A stretch of DNA of 64,000 bases from Ctena decussata (lineage: Eukaryota; Mollusca; Bivalvia; Lucinida; Lucinidae). Made by a program: the position numbers and the translations under genes. Below the pieces are notes generated by a model. That model searched no databases, had not been told where the DNA came from, and saw nothing but the letters and a program-made list of their open reading frames with translations. The stretch is taken from assembly GCA_963989385.1 (NCBI GenBank), contig OZ022502.1, forward strand, positions 13,131,001 through 13,195,000, in the 5' to 3' direction. Of this stretch, positions 1 to 11,659 are shown one piece after another (positions within the stretch are counted from its first letter, which is position 1; each line of letters opens with the position of its first letter).

Positions 1-59
1 TCATCAGTCTTCGTTAGTAAACACATCACATCGTTTATGTAAGGTTTTTTGAATTTTTA

Positions 60-280
60 CCGATAGGTAAAATGAATGGACGGATTACTTGCGATTTTAC
101 GTCTGTTTCATTAGTACTTTAGTCATTTCAAGACAACGGGAGGGTGATACTACGAGGCTGCGCGTACCTCGTTTATCAGTGAAAACGTTTTCGACTCTAC
201 CGGGAATCGAACCCGCGGCTGTTAGGTTAACAAGACATCGCTTTACCCATTGAGCTACCATAGCTCCTACCAACAGGTAA
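60..280 (-). mobile_element. tRNA-derived SINE, copy 1
   Basis: Read on the minus strand, the right end looks like a degraded tRNA head: an A-box-like TAGCTCAATGGG and a B-box GGTTCGATTCCC (plus-strand complement near 201-215) stand at tRNA-like spacing. The body, containing a segment related to TTTCAGTCATATCAGGACG, recurs at 21500-21700 and 37610-37806 in the same orientation. This is a pol III-type SINE, not a functional tRNA: the acceptor stem is not closed. The boundaries are approximate because no target duplication was identified. Confidence 0.7.
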
Positions 281-591
281 AATTGTTATGGCCTGTAGCA
301 AATCGGGGTGGGGGGGGGGGGGGGGGAGTCGTTTTTCAAGTTAAGAAGAGTAACTGTTACCATTTTTTGCATATGTCTCATATTTTACTTTCATATAGAG
401 TCGCCTCATTTGTACGTACACTGTTTGAATTCTCAAAATGGTATAGATTGAACTCTAAAAGATTTTTTCCGGATGACGTCGGACTGATGTCTATGCAACA
501 TTATTCGCATCGACATCAGAAGGACATTATTTCGATGCCATATGCTCGCTAGGATGAAAGGTGTGGATATTTAGGACAGATGCTATGATTT

Positions 592-901
592 TAATATAGA
601 GGATCTTACATGAGTGCTCATGTATTATTGAATTTATTAAACGAGTTGGGGAATATGATAAGATGCGAGGCTATGCACAGGAGCACGAATGCAAGATTCT
701 ATTTATCATATGACACTAAAATCGCATTTTATTAGCAAATTTTGCACTAAAACGTCACGATTTCGCCATCAGAAAACGCGACGTTTAATGGACGTCAACG
801 CATAACGTTACGACGTAATTTGCATATTTAATCCACTAGTGGATTATCGTTTTTAATGCATGGCTTTATTACACTCTCAGATGCGACGTCATATGATAAA
901 A
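592..901 (-). mobile_element. TE family G, copy 1 (GAGGATCTTACATGAG end)
   Basis: This stretch is the reverse complement of 31163-31517, apart from an internal gap of some tens of bases. It starts with AGAGGATCTTACATGAGTGC and ends with the ATATGACGTCGCATCTGAGA side, and has no coding capacity. The arrangement is that of a short non-autonomous DNA element. The superfamily is not recognised. Confidence 0.6.
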
Positions 902-906
902 TTGTT

Positions 907-1381
907 TTCAGATATTTGAGAAAGGGGTTACAAACAAGACAAATTACTGCGGTTCAAGCGGGACACAACAGATAGAAGGGGAGACAAAATCAAACATACT
1001 CTATGTGCAGTTTTACTCTGACGCCGATATAAATGACAGAGGGTTTAATATTACTTTTCGACAGCTCAAAGGTAAATACTAGTAAATACGCCGCTCAAAA
1101 TATATACTTCTCAGCGTTTACTAAGCACCAAATGTTTCTATAAATCTCTATTTTAAATGGTCATCCTACTCAAATTCTAAAATAAAATGATAAAAAAAAA
1201 AACATGTAAAACAAAGTTGAAGCGAGGACACTTTTGTCTACAACATTAAAGAAATTACATATTGAAATGTATAAAAAATTATAAGAATATTGCAACTATA
1301 GCATAAACTATGTACTTAAATATTCTCGGTGCTTAGCAAACTTTGAGTAGTATATTTATGTCGCTACAGGACAAAACCTTC
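907..1381. other. unannotated intergenic or intronic stretch
   Basis: No open frame, repeat copy or structured RNA was recognised here. The sequence is AT-rich with a short A run near 1192-1202. Confidence 0.4.
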
Positions 1382-1546
1382 AAGTGGCATGTGCGTCTGG
1401 CGAAGACTCAGCTCAGCCTGGGTCTAAGCTAGCTTCATGTAGACAGCAACTCTCTGATCAGACTGGGTGGATGCCCAGGCTGATCTGAATCTTCATCTTC
1501 GCTGGGCGCACATGCCACTTTGTTGGGTTTGACGTATCGCGGCTCA
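1382..1546. mobile_element. CCGCGACACGA palindromic MITE, truncated copy
   Basis: The right end (GTTGGGTTTGACGTATCGCGGCTCA) and the internal GATCAGACTGGG and CCAGGCTGATCTGA blocks match the family seen complete at 5596-5832. The left terminal repeat is shortened to AAGTGGCATGTGCG, so this is an incomplete, diverged copy. Confidence 0.65.
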
Positions 1547-1603
1547 TTTATTGGTTTGATTATGAAGAGTTTGTGTTGTCCTTTAAATGTTTTTGGCAGT
1601 GTG

Positions 1604-1821
1604 TAGGGGAGAGTCGGGTAACGTCGGACATGCGAGTAAATTCGGACATAACATTGCAAACAGCGAAAATCCAGATGAGACGGCTCATCATGAGCCGTCT
1701 CATCAAGATTTTCACTATTTGGCCAGTAATTTTAGTTTTAGTTCCAAACAAATGACATTATAAAGGAAACAAAGCACTGTCCGAATTTACCCGCTGTCCG
1801 AAGTTACCCGACTCTCTCCTA
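1604..1821. mobile_element. 218-bp MITE with TAGGGGAGAGTCGGGTAAC termini
   Basis: The left end TAGGGGAGAGTCGGGTAAC and right end GTTACCCGACTCTCTCCTA are inverted repeats, followed inward by TCGGACA and TGTCCGA. The centre carries a second palindrome around GAGACGGCTCATCATGAGCC. Opposite-strand open frames over this palindrome are artefacts of symmetry. Size and structure fit a non-autonomous TIR element; TA-type ends suggest a Tc1/mariner relative, but that is inference. Confidence 0.7.
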
Positions 1822-2680
1822 TGGCTGCAACAGGATACAATGTCTAAAAGCTAAGAACTCGTTGTCGAATCTTTTATCATTACTACTGTCCAGATTTGAT
1901 TGTATCATGTTCATACAAAAAAAGTAGGTGATATTAGTCTTGGGTGGATGGGGGTGGGGGGTCGTTGGTACGGGGAGGGAGGGTTGACGTGAGCATTACA
2001 TTTGAACATTACATTACTGCACGAGAAGACTCTATTAAACTTCAGTCTCTTGTTTGCGATAGGATCCATAGGATTATCCTTCAGAATTAATTCTATAAAT
2101 AGACCATTTTTACATTGTTTCTGCGCATGCGCGTACCGCTTAGGTAACGCGATATTTTCCGATAATCGGCGAGACTTTACATAAATGGGGCAATTGGATT
2201 TTAAGGCATTGAGACTTTCTATGTTATCATATAAAATTAATTGTTTTAATCATTTCTATCTGATTTCCTTTCGTTTTAGCAAGGCTTGGCACAAAGATCA
2301 TGTAAAGTGAAAGGCATATCGCAAAGAGAAATGTTTATTCCTAATTATTTTATCTATTACCTGACATCTACCGTCCATTTCTTTGAACGAGGTCTGAACA
2401 ATCAGAAAATAACATGTGTGGTTTGATATTTTACTAAATAAATAAAGGAAAACAAATATTTAAAGGATTAAATAATCCCTAAATAATTGTCTTGTCTCAT
2501 AAATTACTCTAATTGTTTGTTGTTAATGTTGTTATTTCAATAGTCATACCGGCGCATCCGAAGAGGCTCAACGTATCTATTGCCGCACCTCCCGGCGTCC
2601 GAAGTCTGTTTATCAATTACTTAATTATCTGAGGGTCTATTAACAATTAACTCAATCAATAGACCACGTTATTCTATACA
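1822..2680. other. unannotated stretch before LINE fragment
   Basis: No conserved frame was recognised. It contains a short G/T-rich patch at 1940-1990 and is otherwise AT-rich. Confidence 0.35.
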
Positions 2681-4060
2681 AGGTCTATGTTAATCCTTTG
2701 CTTAACAGATTAGGTGAATCAGACGTTGGTTTTAGGATTAGAAACATTTGCTGTAATTCTACAGCTTGTGCAGATGATCGAACAGTGAATAGTATAAAGG
2801 GTCATGATGCCCAGATTTTGACAAATATTGCTCTTGACTTTTCGCATATGGAACGATATGAATTACAAGCTTTAAAAAGTGTAGCCTTGAAAGTCACCCC
2901 TCTCTCGAAGAAGAGTGAAGATTCTGAAACATATGAATTTGAAATGGGCGGTGTCAAGATTCCGAATGTATCAAGTGCAACACATCTTGGCGTTAAAAGA
3001 GCCACAACTATTTCTAAGACAGTGCAGAAGAGAATATACAGTATAACATAACTAAAGCTAGTAGGACGGTTTATAGTCTTTTATCTACTGGATTGCATGG
3101 TCAGAATGGACTAGATCCACAGACATCATTACATATCATCAAGATCTACATTCTACCGGTGTTGCTCTATGGACTTGAGCTGATATTACCTGATAGAACT
3201 TTGACTGAACGATTGGAAGTTTATCAAAAGAAGCTCCTGAAACGTATCTTATCTGTTCCGATCAATACACCAGATGTAGCTATTTTTATCTTGTCTGGAT
3301 TCTTGCCTGTTGAGGCACAGATTCATAAAAAAAGCTCTCATATTTTTTAACAATGTATGTCATCAAAGTGAAACATCAGTAGAAAAACGGTTAGCGGTTA
3401 GGCAAACAACGGTAAAAACACTAAAGAGTAGAAGCTGGTTCATGGACATAAAGAAACTCCTGTGGAAATACGACCTTGGTGAAATAGAAGAATACTTGGA
3501 AACTCCTGCTCCAAAATTTAAATGGAAAGTTAAAGTTAACAAGGCACTTCACAGTTATTGGAAGAAGTGTATCGTAAGTCGTGCAGCTTTATACAGTACA
3601 TTGACATTTCTGAATTGTAAGAAGTATCAACCAGGTGTATTACATCCCTTGTTACAAATTGAGCCAAATTCAACGAGAGACATTTCTCGAATCTCAACTA
3701 AACTTAAGCTGTTATGCGGAGTCTATATACTACAGTCTACAAGAGCAGCATTTTATCAGAATGGAGTAAACCCAACATGTCAGTTATGTTGTATGGAACC
3801 AGAGACTTTGGATCACTTTATATTAAACTGCCCAGTGTTATCAACAATCAGAGATCCAATTATTAATGATATTACCTATGAATTTCGCAAGCTGAAAGGT
3901 GAAACTAACTTTTTGGACTTGGATATAAATTACCAGTTGAATATTATTCTAGACTGTACATTTTTATTGGATTATGAAAACTCTACAGAAGCCCTTAATC
4001 TTCAATCATTGGAAATTCAGAACAGAAGATTACTGCATAATTTACACTAATGGAAATCCC
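2680..4060 (+). pseudogene. decayed LINE: C-terminal part of reverse transcriptase ORF2
   Basis: Three overlapping plus-strand segments (about 2698-3051, 3060-3349, 3310-4050) together read as the end of a non-LTR retrotransposon ORF2. The first has a degraded catalytic box, CADD at about 2767-2778 (usual form YADD/FADD). The last ends with a zinc-knuckle-like CQLCCMEPETLDHFILNC pattern (CxxC...H...C) seen at the C-terminus of several LINE clades, then a stop at 4050. Frame changes near 3050 and 3340, and the absence of endonuclease and fingers regions, show a dead 5'-truncated copy. The clade is not assigned. Confidence 0.8.
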
Positions 4061-4389
4061 CACTAGGCAGAGATAGGGTCTTGATACCCATTGTACATAC
4101 TGTAAAAATCTTAGTTAGTTGGCAAGTCGTGGTGGAGGTGTATACGAGATGAAATAAAACATCACCCACGTAGAACTCTACGGTTGTCCTAGGAAGGATG
4201 TAAAGACTGAAGATAACAGATAACAGTTGACACCTCTTATTTATGTTGACGATTTTAATTTCATTGCGGGGGTGGTGGTCGGGCGATCAATGTTGTTTTC
4301 CTTTTCTTTTGTTTTACAGAACAGAAATTTTATTCAGACGTAAACTATACAGTTTCTAATCTGTCAAAATACATTTCGAATACATACAT

Positions 4390-4630
4390 AGATCACACAC
4401 TAAATGGCTGGCACTTGGTGCCGGTTATAAATTCCAGTGCCGGGGCGTGCTATTTATTTGGATAAAAGTAGGGCAAGGGCCAACTGTGCTTGCAGTAGGT
4501 GCGACTGGGGTTGTATGGTTATCATTTTCTATCTTTTTTCTTTCTCCCCACCTCTGGGAGATGGCCCGATATTGACTGAAATACTGTCTCAAAGGGCCGT
4601 TAAACCCCTAACAACAACCAACCATTAATT
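4390..4630 (+). mobile_element. SINE-like fragment (tail region)
   Basis: The segment ends with GGGCCGTTAAACCCCTAACA followed by a CAACCAACCA tail, a form I associate with the 3' part of mollusc SINEs (recalled, not searched). No tRNA-like head is visible upstream. Assignment is tentative. Confidence 0.4.
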
Positions 4631-5595
4631 TCATTGCATATCGGTAGGCAAATCATACTCATTTATCCAGAACAAATTTACTTGCAAGTCAATTGATAAT
4701 GCAATACTAATAATACTAATGATAACAATGATATTTTACTATAATTATTAATGATAATATAGACACATTTAAAAGCTACCAATTTTCACGTTTTTAGCCA
4801 GTAAATGTCATAATGGAAGGAATAAAAACAATAAAAATAAAAAAAAATAATATATTTTCACTATTATTATTATCATCATGATGATTATTATTATAAATGC
4901 AAAGGATACATAAAACATTTTGCATTTCGAGAAACCGAAAAGTGAACCTGGCTATTTGCTTCATCTTCAGAAAATCGAAATCCGCCGAACTTATTTCCTC
5001 AAAACTAATTGATTTCAAAATAGAAAAAATAAATAAATGAATAAATATATTAATAAATAAATACAAAGCATGTATTTAATATTTATAACGAATTCATAAC
5101 TGTTGTAGTAATAACGAAATGCCTAGCTGCATGATTTTTCTTTACGTAAAATTGCTTCTGAAATTAAATGTGTAAAATCGCTGAAGATTATACGAAAATA
5201 AAACTATGAATGAATATCAAAACGTGTAAGAAATTTTGAGGAAAAGAAAGTATGCTAGAAATAATAGATCACAGATTTGTAAAATAATTAACGGTGCATG
5301 ACACGCTGATTGGAACATTAAGTTTTTGCGCATTTCAAATATTTTCTTTGTTATTGTTACTGTGATTATATTCTTATCCTTTCAAGTTAGGTTTTGAAAT
5401 CAAAATGTAATAATAAATCTCGTTTTTAACCATTTAATTTATATATTAATCGATTATAATCAAAAAGCCTATTGATATGTGTTGCTGTATCAAAGGTTAA
5501 GCCCCACGCGTGTGACGTAACGCGAAATCTCGCCAAATTACGGGCTGCGAGACCAGGGGAGATAACAATGTGAAAAAGGTCTATTCAGCTTTAAA
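4631..5595. other. AT-rich non-coding stretch
   Basis: It is very AT-rich, with short ATT/ATG and AAATAAAT runs (4735-5070), and has no recognised coding or element structure. Confidence 0.4.
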
Positions 5596-5832
5596 TGAGC
5601 CGCGACACGAGAAAACCAACAGAGTGGTTGTGGGCCCAGCGCAGACTCAGATCAGCCTGGGCATCCACCCAGTCTGATCAGACTCTTCGCTAAGCGCTTA
5701 AAGAGAAGCTAAGGCTCCAAACTACCTCAATGCGGACAGCGAAGTCTCTGATCAGACTTGGCGGATGCCCAGGCTGATCTGAGTCTGCGCTGGCGAACAA
5801 CCACTTTGTTGGTTTTCTCGTGTCGTGGCTCA
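5596..5832. mobile_element. CCGCGACACGA palindromic MITE, full copy
   Basis: This is a full-length, about 237-bp copy. The left end TGAGCCGCGACACGAGAAAA is mirrored by TTTTCTCGTGTCGTGGCTCA on the right. Inner blocks (CAGACTCAGATCAGCCTGGG and its complement) make nearly the whole element a cruciform. The centre carries GCGCTTAAAG. No coding sequence is present. Confidence 0.85.
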
Positions 5833-6240
5833 AATGCATTTTGAGTTTTGTATGCCCATTCTGTTAAAGAAATAGATCAGCACTAACATTGAAATGTGGA
5901 GTAATAATTCACTGTTTGGAGCAGTTGTAAAGTAGATCATATCACGAGCGCGGAGTTTAGTTAAGCTTTCAAATACCGGACTTTAATTTTCACTGACTTT
6001 TTCCATTGATACATAGATATGGCGGGTGTATTATAATAGGCAGGGGATGCTTAGTACCCACAGGCACCTGACCACACCTCTGTTTTGGGGCCCATGTCTG
6101 TGTGTCTAAATTATTCCGGAATTGTCTATGTTTAAATGACTTACGAGTTCGGACTTATCATTTGGGTACTTTGACCACTCTCATTAAAAACTGACCGAGA
6201 AACAATGAATTTTTGCTCAACAATTCGCTGCTATAGAGCT

Positions 6241-6463
6241 GGGGCCGTATTCATAAAGCCACTTAAGTCGTTGCTATGCTGTTGCTAAGGCTAAATATCT
6301 ATAAAGGAGATTCCCTACAACTATGAAATTTGGTCTGGAGGAACAGTCTTTGTAAGACTGTTCCTCCAGAGCAAATTTCGTAGTTGTAGGGAATCTCCTT
6401 CAAAGAAATTTAGCCTTAGCAACAGTATAGCAACGACTTAAGTCGTTTTATAAATATGGCCCC
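6241..6463. mobile_element. GGGGCCGTATTCAT fold-back MITE, copy 1
   Basis: This is a hairpin element of about 223 bp. GGGGCCGTATTCATAAAGCC pairs with the ATAAATATGGCCCC end, and the arms continue through TTGCTAAGGCTAAAT and GGAGATTCCCTACAACTA to the central palindrome GGAACAGTCTTT/AAGACTGTTCC. Sister copies lie at 26565-26780 and 52226-52448. Confidence 0.85.
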
Positions 6464-6575
6464 TGTTCTTTTTACAACTTACAACTGACCAAGAAACAGT
6501 GAATTATTACTCAACAATTCAATGCTGGAGCTGAACTACATGTTTGCATAGATTTTGATGTTTACTATACTGATA

Positions 6576-6813
6576 TGAGCCGCGACACGAGAAAAGCAAC
6601 AAAGCGGTTGTGCGCCCAGTGCAGACTCAGATCAGCCTTCGTATCCGCCCAGTCTGATCAGAGTCTTCACTGAGCGCTTAAAAGGTAGCTAAGAGTCTAA
6701 GCTACCTCCATGCGGACAGCAATGACTCTGAGTAGACTGGACGGATGCCCAGGCTAATCTGAGTCTACGCTGGGCGCACAACCACTTTGTTGGTTTTCTC
6801 CTGTTGCGGCTCA
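6576..6813. mobile_element. CCGCGACACGA palindromic MITE, full copy
   Basis: Both ends of the family are present (TGAGCCGCGACACGAGAAAA and TTGCGGCTCA). The target context is GATA...TATA, compatible with a TA duplication. Confidence 0.85.
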
Positions 6814-6940
6814 TATATAGTTGCTCTGTGGTGGACTTGGTATGTCTACTGTTAGAAATGAGCTGTTCCATAAACGCTGCCCTTGTCATTGTTGTGCTAC
6901 AACTTCCGACGTTACTGATGCGTGGATTGTTTCCAGTATA

Positions 6941-7010
6941 ACCCAGCGGGCACATGACGTCGCATTGACGTCAGTACGACGTCATTTCGACGTCATGTGC
7001 CCGCTGGGTA
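6941..7010. mobile_element. CCCAGCGGGCACATGACGTC palindromic mini-element
   Basis: The ends ACCCAGCGGGCACATGACGTC and GACGTCATGTGCCCGCTGGGT are exact inverted repeats, and the interior is made of further TGACGTC half-palindromes. Longer or decayed relatives lie at 22106, 22406, 26320, 27096, 31692 and 62043. Because each copy carries several TGACGTCA-like octamers, it could also provide CREB/ATF-type sites, which is inference. Confidence 0.8.
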
Positions 7011-7274
7011 AGATAAAACACAGAATAACTTGACTTGAAGATAATTATTTGTTTGACGAATGCTGAAATTTCTGCTGAAAGAATTTCAGGTTGAAATGTC
7101 ATTGAAAAATTGGCGGAGCATGGCAGACTGTTTGAATGCTTCAGTACCAATGACGTCATATATACTACGAGTTGATATTGATATCAAAGTGACGTCATCG
7201 AGAAATCCTACCTAGTTACTCAGCACAACAGCTGGTAATTCCATAGCTGATATGGTAACAAATCTATGGTATTG

Positions 7275-7330
7275 TCTCACTTACAATTCGAGAGGAGTGT
7301 ATGCCATGCTCCTCTCGAATTTTAAGTGAG
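7275..7330. repeat. perfect 56-bp hairpin
   Basis: The arm CTCACTTACAATTCGAGAGGAG pairs with CTCCTCTCGAATTTTAAGTGAG around an 11-base loop, with a single-base discrepancy. There is no further TIR around it. Confidence 0.6.
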
Positions 7331-7617
7331 CTGCTACCTGAAATTTATACAATGCTAAAGTGTGATTTTCTCAAACCTTTAATTCATTCAGAAAACATTC
7401 AATTATCTGTTGACTGTGTGTCGTGCCTGGTGTACCTATCAGGCAACATATGGCTGGAACTTCAATAAATCAGTAGTGCTGAAGAGTGATGCGCAGGAGA
7501 AAAAACAGTGCATGAGCGGTCGTATTCAGTACTACATGTTGTTCTTGTGTTCTCTTTGTGTTTCACAAATGTAAAGCTGTTCAGAGTTATTCTAGATGAA
7601 CTTTCTCCGCACACTGT

Positions 7618-10228
7618 TGATTTGCTGTTCCACACTTAATTTATTTGCTGTTCCTAGCCGATTGATTTGCTGTTCCATACTCTACTGATTTGCTGTTCCA
7701 CACTTAATTTATTTGCTGTTCCTAGCCGATTGATTTGCTGTTCCATACTCTACTGATTTGCTGTTCTTCACCTATTGATTTGCTGATCCACACTCAATTG
7801 ATTTGTTGTTACACACTGTAAATATTGATTTGATGTTCCACACTGTATTGATTTGCTGTTCCACACTCTATTGATTAGCTGTTCCACACTCTACTGAATT
7901 GCTGTTCCATACTATGTTGATTTTCTGTTCCATACTCTATTGATTTGCTTTATCATACTCTATTGATTTGCTGTTCCACACTCTACTAAATTTCTGTTCC
8001 ATACTATGTTGATTTTCTGTTCCGTACTCTATTGATTTGCTTTTCCATACTCTAATGATTTGCTCTTCCATACTCTATTGATTTGCTGTTCCATACTTTG
8101 TTAATTTGCTATTTCATACTCTATTGATTTGCTGTTCCATACTCTGTTGATTTGCTGTTCCACACTGTATTGATTTGTTGTTATATACTCTATTGATTTG
8201 CTGTTTTATACTCTGTTGATTTTCTATTCCACACTGTATTAAATTGCTGATATATACTCTATTGATTTGCTGTTCCATACTCTATTGATTTGCTGTTCCA
8301 CAATGTATTTATTTGCTGGTTTATCATATTGATTTGCTGTTCCGTACTCTATTGATTTACTGTTCCATACTCTATTGATTTGCTGTTCCATACGCTATTG
8401 ATTTGATGTTCCTTACTCTATTGATTTGCTGTTCCCTACTCTATTGATTTGCTGGCCAACACTGTATTGATTTGCTGTTGTATACTCTATTGATTTGCTG
8501 TTCGATACTCTCTTGATTTGCTGTTCCACACTGTATTGATTTACTATCCCATACTGTATTGATTTGTTGTTCCACACCCCATTGATTTGCTGTTCCACAC
8601 GGTATTGATTTGCTCTTCCATACTCTATTGATTTGCTGATCCACACTCTATTGATTTGCTGTTCCACGCTCTATTGATTTGCTGTCCCATACTCTATTGA
8701 TTTGATGTTCCACACTCTATTGATTTGCTGTTCCACACTGCATTGGTTAGGTGTAATATAGTATATTGATTTGCTGTTCCATTCTCTGTTGATTTGCTTT
8801 CCATACTCTATTGATTTGCTGTTCTATACTCTGTTGATTTGCTTTTCCATACTCTATTGATTCGATGTTCCACACTGAATTGGCTTGCTGATCCACATTG
8901 TATTCATTTGCTGGTCCATACTCTATTGATTTGATGTTCCATACTCTGTTGATTTGCTGTTCTATTCTCTATTGATACGCTGTTGTACACTGAACTGATC
9001 TGCTGTTCCGCACTCTATGTATTTGCTGTTCCACACTGTATTGATTTGCTTTTCTGTATTCTATTGATCTTCTGTTCTTACACTGTATTGATTTGCAGTT
9101 CCGTACTCTATTGATTTGCTGTTCCATACGCTATTGATTTTCTGTTCCATTTTGTATTAATATGCTGTTTCACACTGTATTGATTTCTTGTTCCACTCTG
9201 TATCTAGTTGCTGTTCCATACTCTATTGATTTGATGTTCCATACTCTATTGATGTGCTGTTCTATTCTCTATTGATATGCTGTTGTACACTGAACTGATC
9301 TGCTGTTCCGCACTCTATGTATTTGCTGTTCCACACTGTATTGATTTGCTTTTCTGTATTCTATTGATTTGCTGTTCTTACACTGTATTGATTTGCAGTT
9401 CCGTACTCTATTGATTTGCTGTTCCATACGCTATTGATTTTCTGTTCCATTCTGTATTGATTTGCTGTTCCATACTTTATTGATTTGCTGTTCTATTCCC
9501 TATTTACTTGCTGTTTCACACTCTATTGATTTGCTGTTCCATGCTGTTTTGATTCGCTGTTCCATACTCAATTGATTTGCAGTTCCCCACTCTATTGATT
9601 TGCTGTTCAATAGTCTTTTGATTTGATGTTTCACACTGTATTGATGTGCTGTTCCACACGCTATTAATTTGCTGTTCCACACTCTACTGATTTGCTGTTC
9701 AATACTCTACTGATTTGCTGCTTCATATTCTATTGATTTGCTGTTCATGCTCTATTGATTTGTTGTTCCCCACTCTATTGATTTGCTGTTCCACACTGTA
9801 TTGATTTGCTGTTACATACGTTATGATTTGCTGTTCCAAACTCTGTTTATTTGCTGTTCCATACTCTATTTATTTGCTGTATTGAACTCTATTAATTTGC
9901 TGTTCTGCACTCTATTGATTTGCTATTCCACACTCTATTGATTTGATGTTCCATACTCTATTGATTTGATTTTCCACCCACTATGTATTGATTTGCTGTT
10001 CCATACTCTATTGATTTGCTGTTCCACGTTTTATTGATTTGCTGTCCTACACTCTGTTGATTTGCTTTTCCATACTCTATTGATTTGATGTTCCACACAC
10101 TATTGATTTACTGTTAATACTCTTTTAATATGCTGTTCCATACTTTATTGATTTGCTGTTCCATACTCTTTTAATGTGCTGTTGCACACATTATTGATTT
10201 GCTGATTCACACTCTATAGATTTGCTGT
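7618..10228. repeat. 23-bp satellite array (TTGATTTGCTGTTCCACACTCTA)
   Basis: Over a hundred degenerate head-to-tail copies of a 23-bp unit built on TTGATTTGCTGTTCC plus ACACTCTA or ATACTCTA fill this interval. Three units make 69 bp, so the minus strand shows spurious open frames with a 23-residue repeat. Those frames are not genes. Spacing is regular but there are no unique spacers, so this is not a CRISPR array. The array stops where an RTE-type LINE begins and resumes at 14867, so it was split by that insertion. Confidence 0.9.
8911..9455. repeat. 300-bp higher-order repeat inside satellite
   Basis: The stretch from about 8915 to 9155 and that from 9215 to 9455 are nearly identical at an offset of exactly 300 bp, sharing irregular variants such as GTTGTACACTGAACTGATC. 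A smaller 68-bp duplication lies at 7624-7759. This shows local amplification of multi-unit blocks. Confidence 0.75.
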
Positions 10229-11659
10229 TCAACACTAGATCCATAGGACAAGGAGTTTTCCTGGAGCAGACACAGACATTGGAAGTGACCATGACCTGGT
10301 GATAATGACCTTCCGAGTTCGTCTGAAGGCTAGAAAGCGGAGGGACCCAGATGTGGCATGCACTTTTCAAGCACAATAGATTGGAAACCTGCACCACTCA
10401 TTGATCTGAGGGATGATGACATGGACATTGATACCATGATTACCATCTACAATACAGAAGTTACTGTGGCAGCCAGTGAGATACTTGGGAAGGAAGGTCG
10501 CAGGAACGAGCCCTGAGTCACCAGAGATGTTCTCGACCTCTGTGATGAGAGGAGAAATTTGAAGAAGAAGAGGTATGAAGCAGAAGATGCAGGAGAATAC
10601 AGGGAAGCAAACAAGAGGATTCAAAAGACAGTGAAGGAAGCGAAGGAGGACTGGATAGCTGGTCAGTGCGAGGAGATTGAAACTTGTCTGAACAAAAAAA
10701 AAACAGCAAGAAACCATACCAGCTGGTGAAGGATCTAACTTCAGAGAAACAGGGTAAATCCACAACTATCCAGGACAAATCTGGAAAATGCCTTACAGAG
10801 GAACAGGAGATTCTCAGCAGATGGACAGAATATTGCTCAGAACTATGCAACCATGAGACTTACGGTGACAGTGCGGTTCTGGACTGCAATCAGCCCCCAG
10901 AAGAAGATCAACAATCGATGCTTCGTGAGGAAGTTGAGATTGCAGTAGCAGCACTAAAGAAGGGGAAATCTGCCGGAGTTGATAATTTACCAGCAGAACT
11001 TGTTCAAGCTTGCGGGGAGACCATGATTGTTTTTTTAACAGATATCTATAACAAAATCTGGAGAACGGGAAAATGGCCTACCCCATGGACTCGCTGATTA
11101 TTACACTCCCTAAAAAGGCAACCTACAGCTCTGCCAGAACGACAGAACCATCAGCCTCATCAGTCATTCAAGCAGAGTGATGCTGAAAGTCATCTTGAAC
11201 AGGCTTTAACCACAAGCCGAAGAGATAATCGCTGAGCAACAGGTTGGGTTCCGAGCAGGAAGGAGCACCACAGAACAGATCTTCAACCTTGGAATCCTAT
11301 GTAAAAAGTATCTCCAACATCAGCAGAATCTGTATCATGTCTTCATTGATTTCAAAAAAGCCTTTGACAGGGTATGGCATGCAGCCTTATGGGTCACCAT
11401 GCGGAAGTACAATATCAGTGCAAATCTAGTTCGCACCATTGAGCAGCTATACGACAAGGCTACAAGTGCAGTCCTGATAAATGGCAGCACAGGAGGATGG
11501 TTCAGAACAACAGTTGGAGTAAGACAAGGATATCTTCTGTCACCCACCCTCTTCAACATTTTTCTTGAACGGATCATGTCTGATGCTCTGGAAGAACATG
11601 ACGGAAAGGTTACCGTAGGCGGCAGAGACATTACCAATCTGCGGTTTGCCGATGACATC
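10217..11659 (+). pseudogene. RTE-type LINE, 5' portion (endonuclease end and RT)
   Basis: The copy starts inside the endonuclease domain: DIGSDHDLV at about 10280-10305 is the typical terminal SDH motif of an APE-like endonuclease. The linker and RT follow in broken frames: KKGKSAGVDNLPAE (10957-11000), VFIDFKKAFDR-like text at 11337-11372, GVRQGYLLSPTLFN (11515-11556), and the catalytic FADDI at 11645-11659, where the copy is cut by another element. At least two frameshifts and a stop mark it as dead. The order and motifs fit the RTE/BovB-like clade. The element entered the 23-bp satellite. Confidence 0.85.

Noticed and set aside
198..275. tRNA gene on the minus strand
   Set aside because: A and B boxes are recognisable but acceptor and anticodon stems do not close, and the flank recurs in other copies, so it is a SINE head. 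The same holds at 21633, 37743 and 62950.
250..552. 100-residue open frame with a glycine run
   Set aside because: It is created by the poly(G) tract at 310-326 and starts inside a SINE; no domain.
1560..1755. Pair of mirror-image frames on opposite strands
   Set aside because: They arise from the palindromic MITE at 1604-1821.
8413..9682. Minus-strand frames with a 23-residue repeat (SKSIEYG/ANQYSVEQQINRV)
   Set aside because: They are translations of the 23-bp satellite; three units make a 69-bp frame by arithmetic.
7618..10228. CRISPR-like regular array
   Set aside because: Units are contiguous and degenerate with no unique spacers, and no cas genes; it is a satellite.
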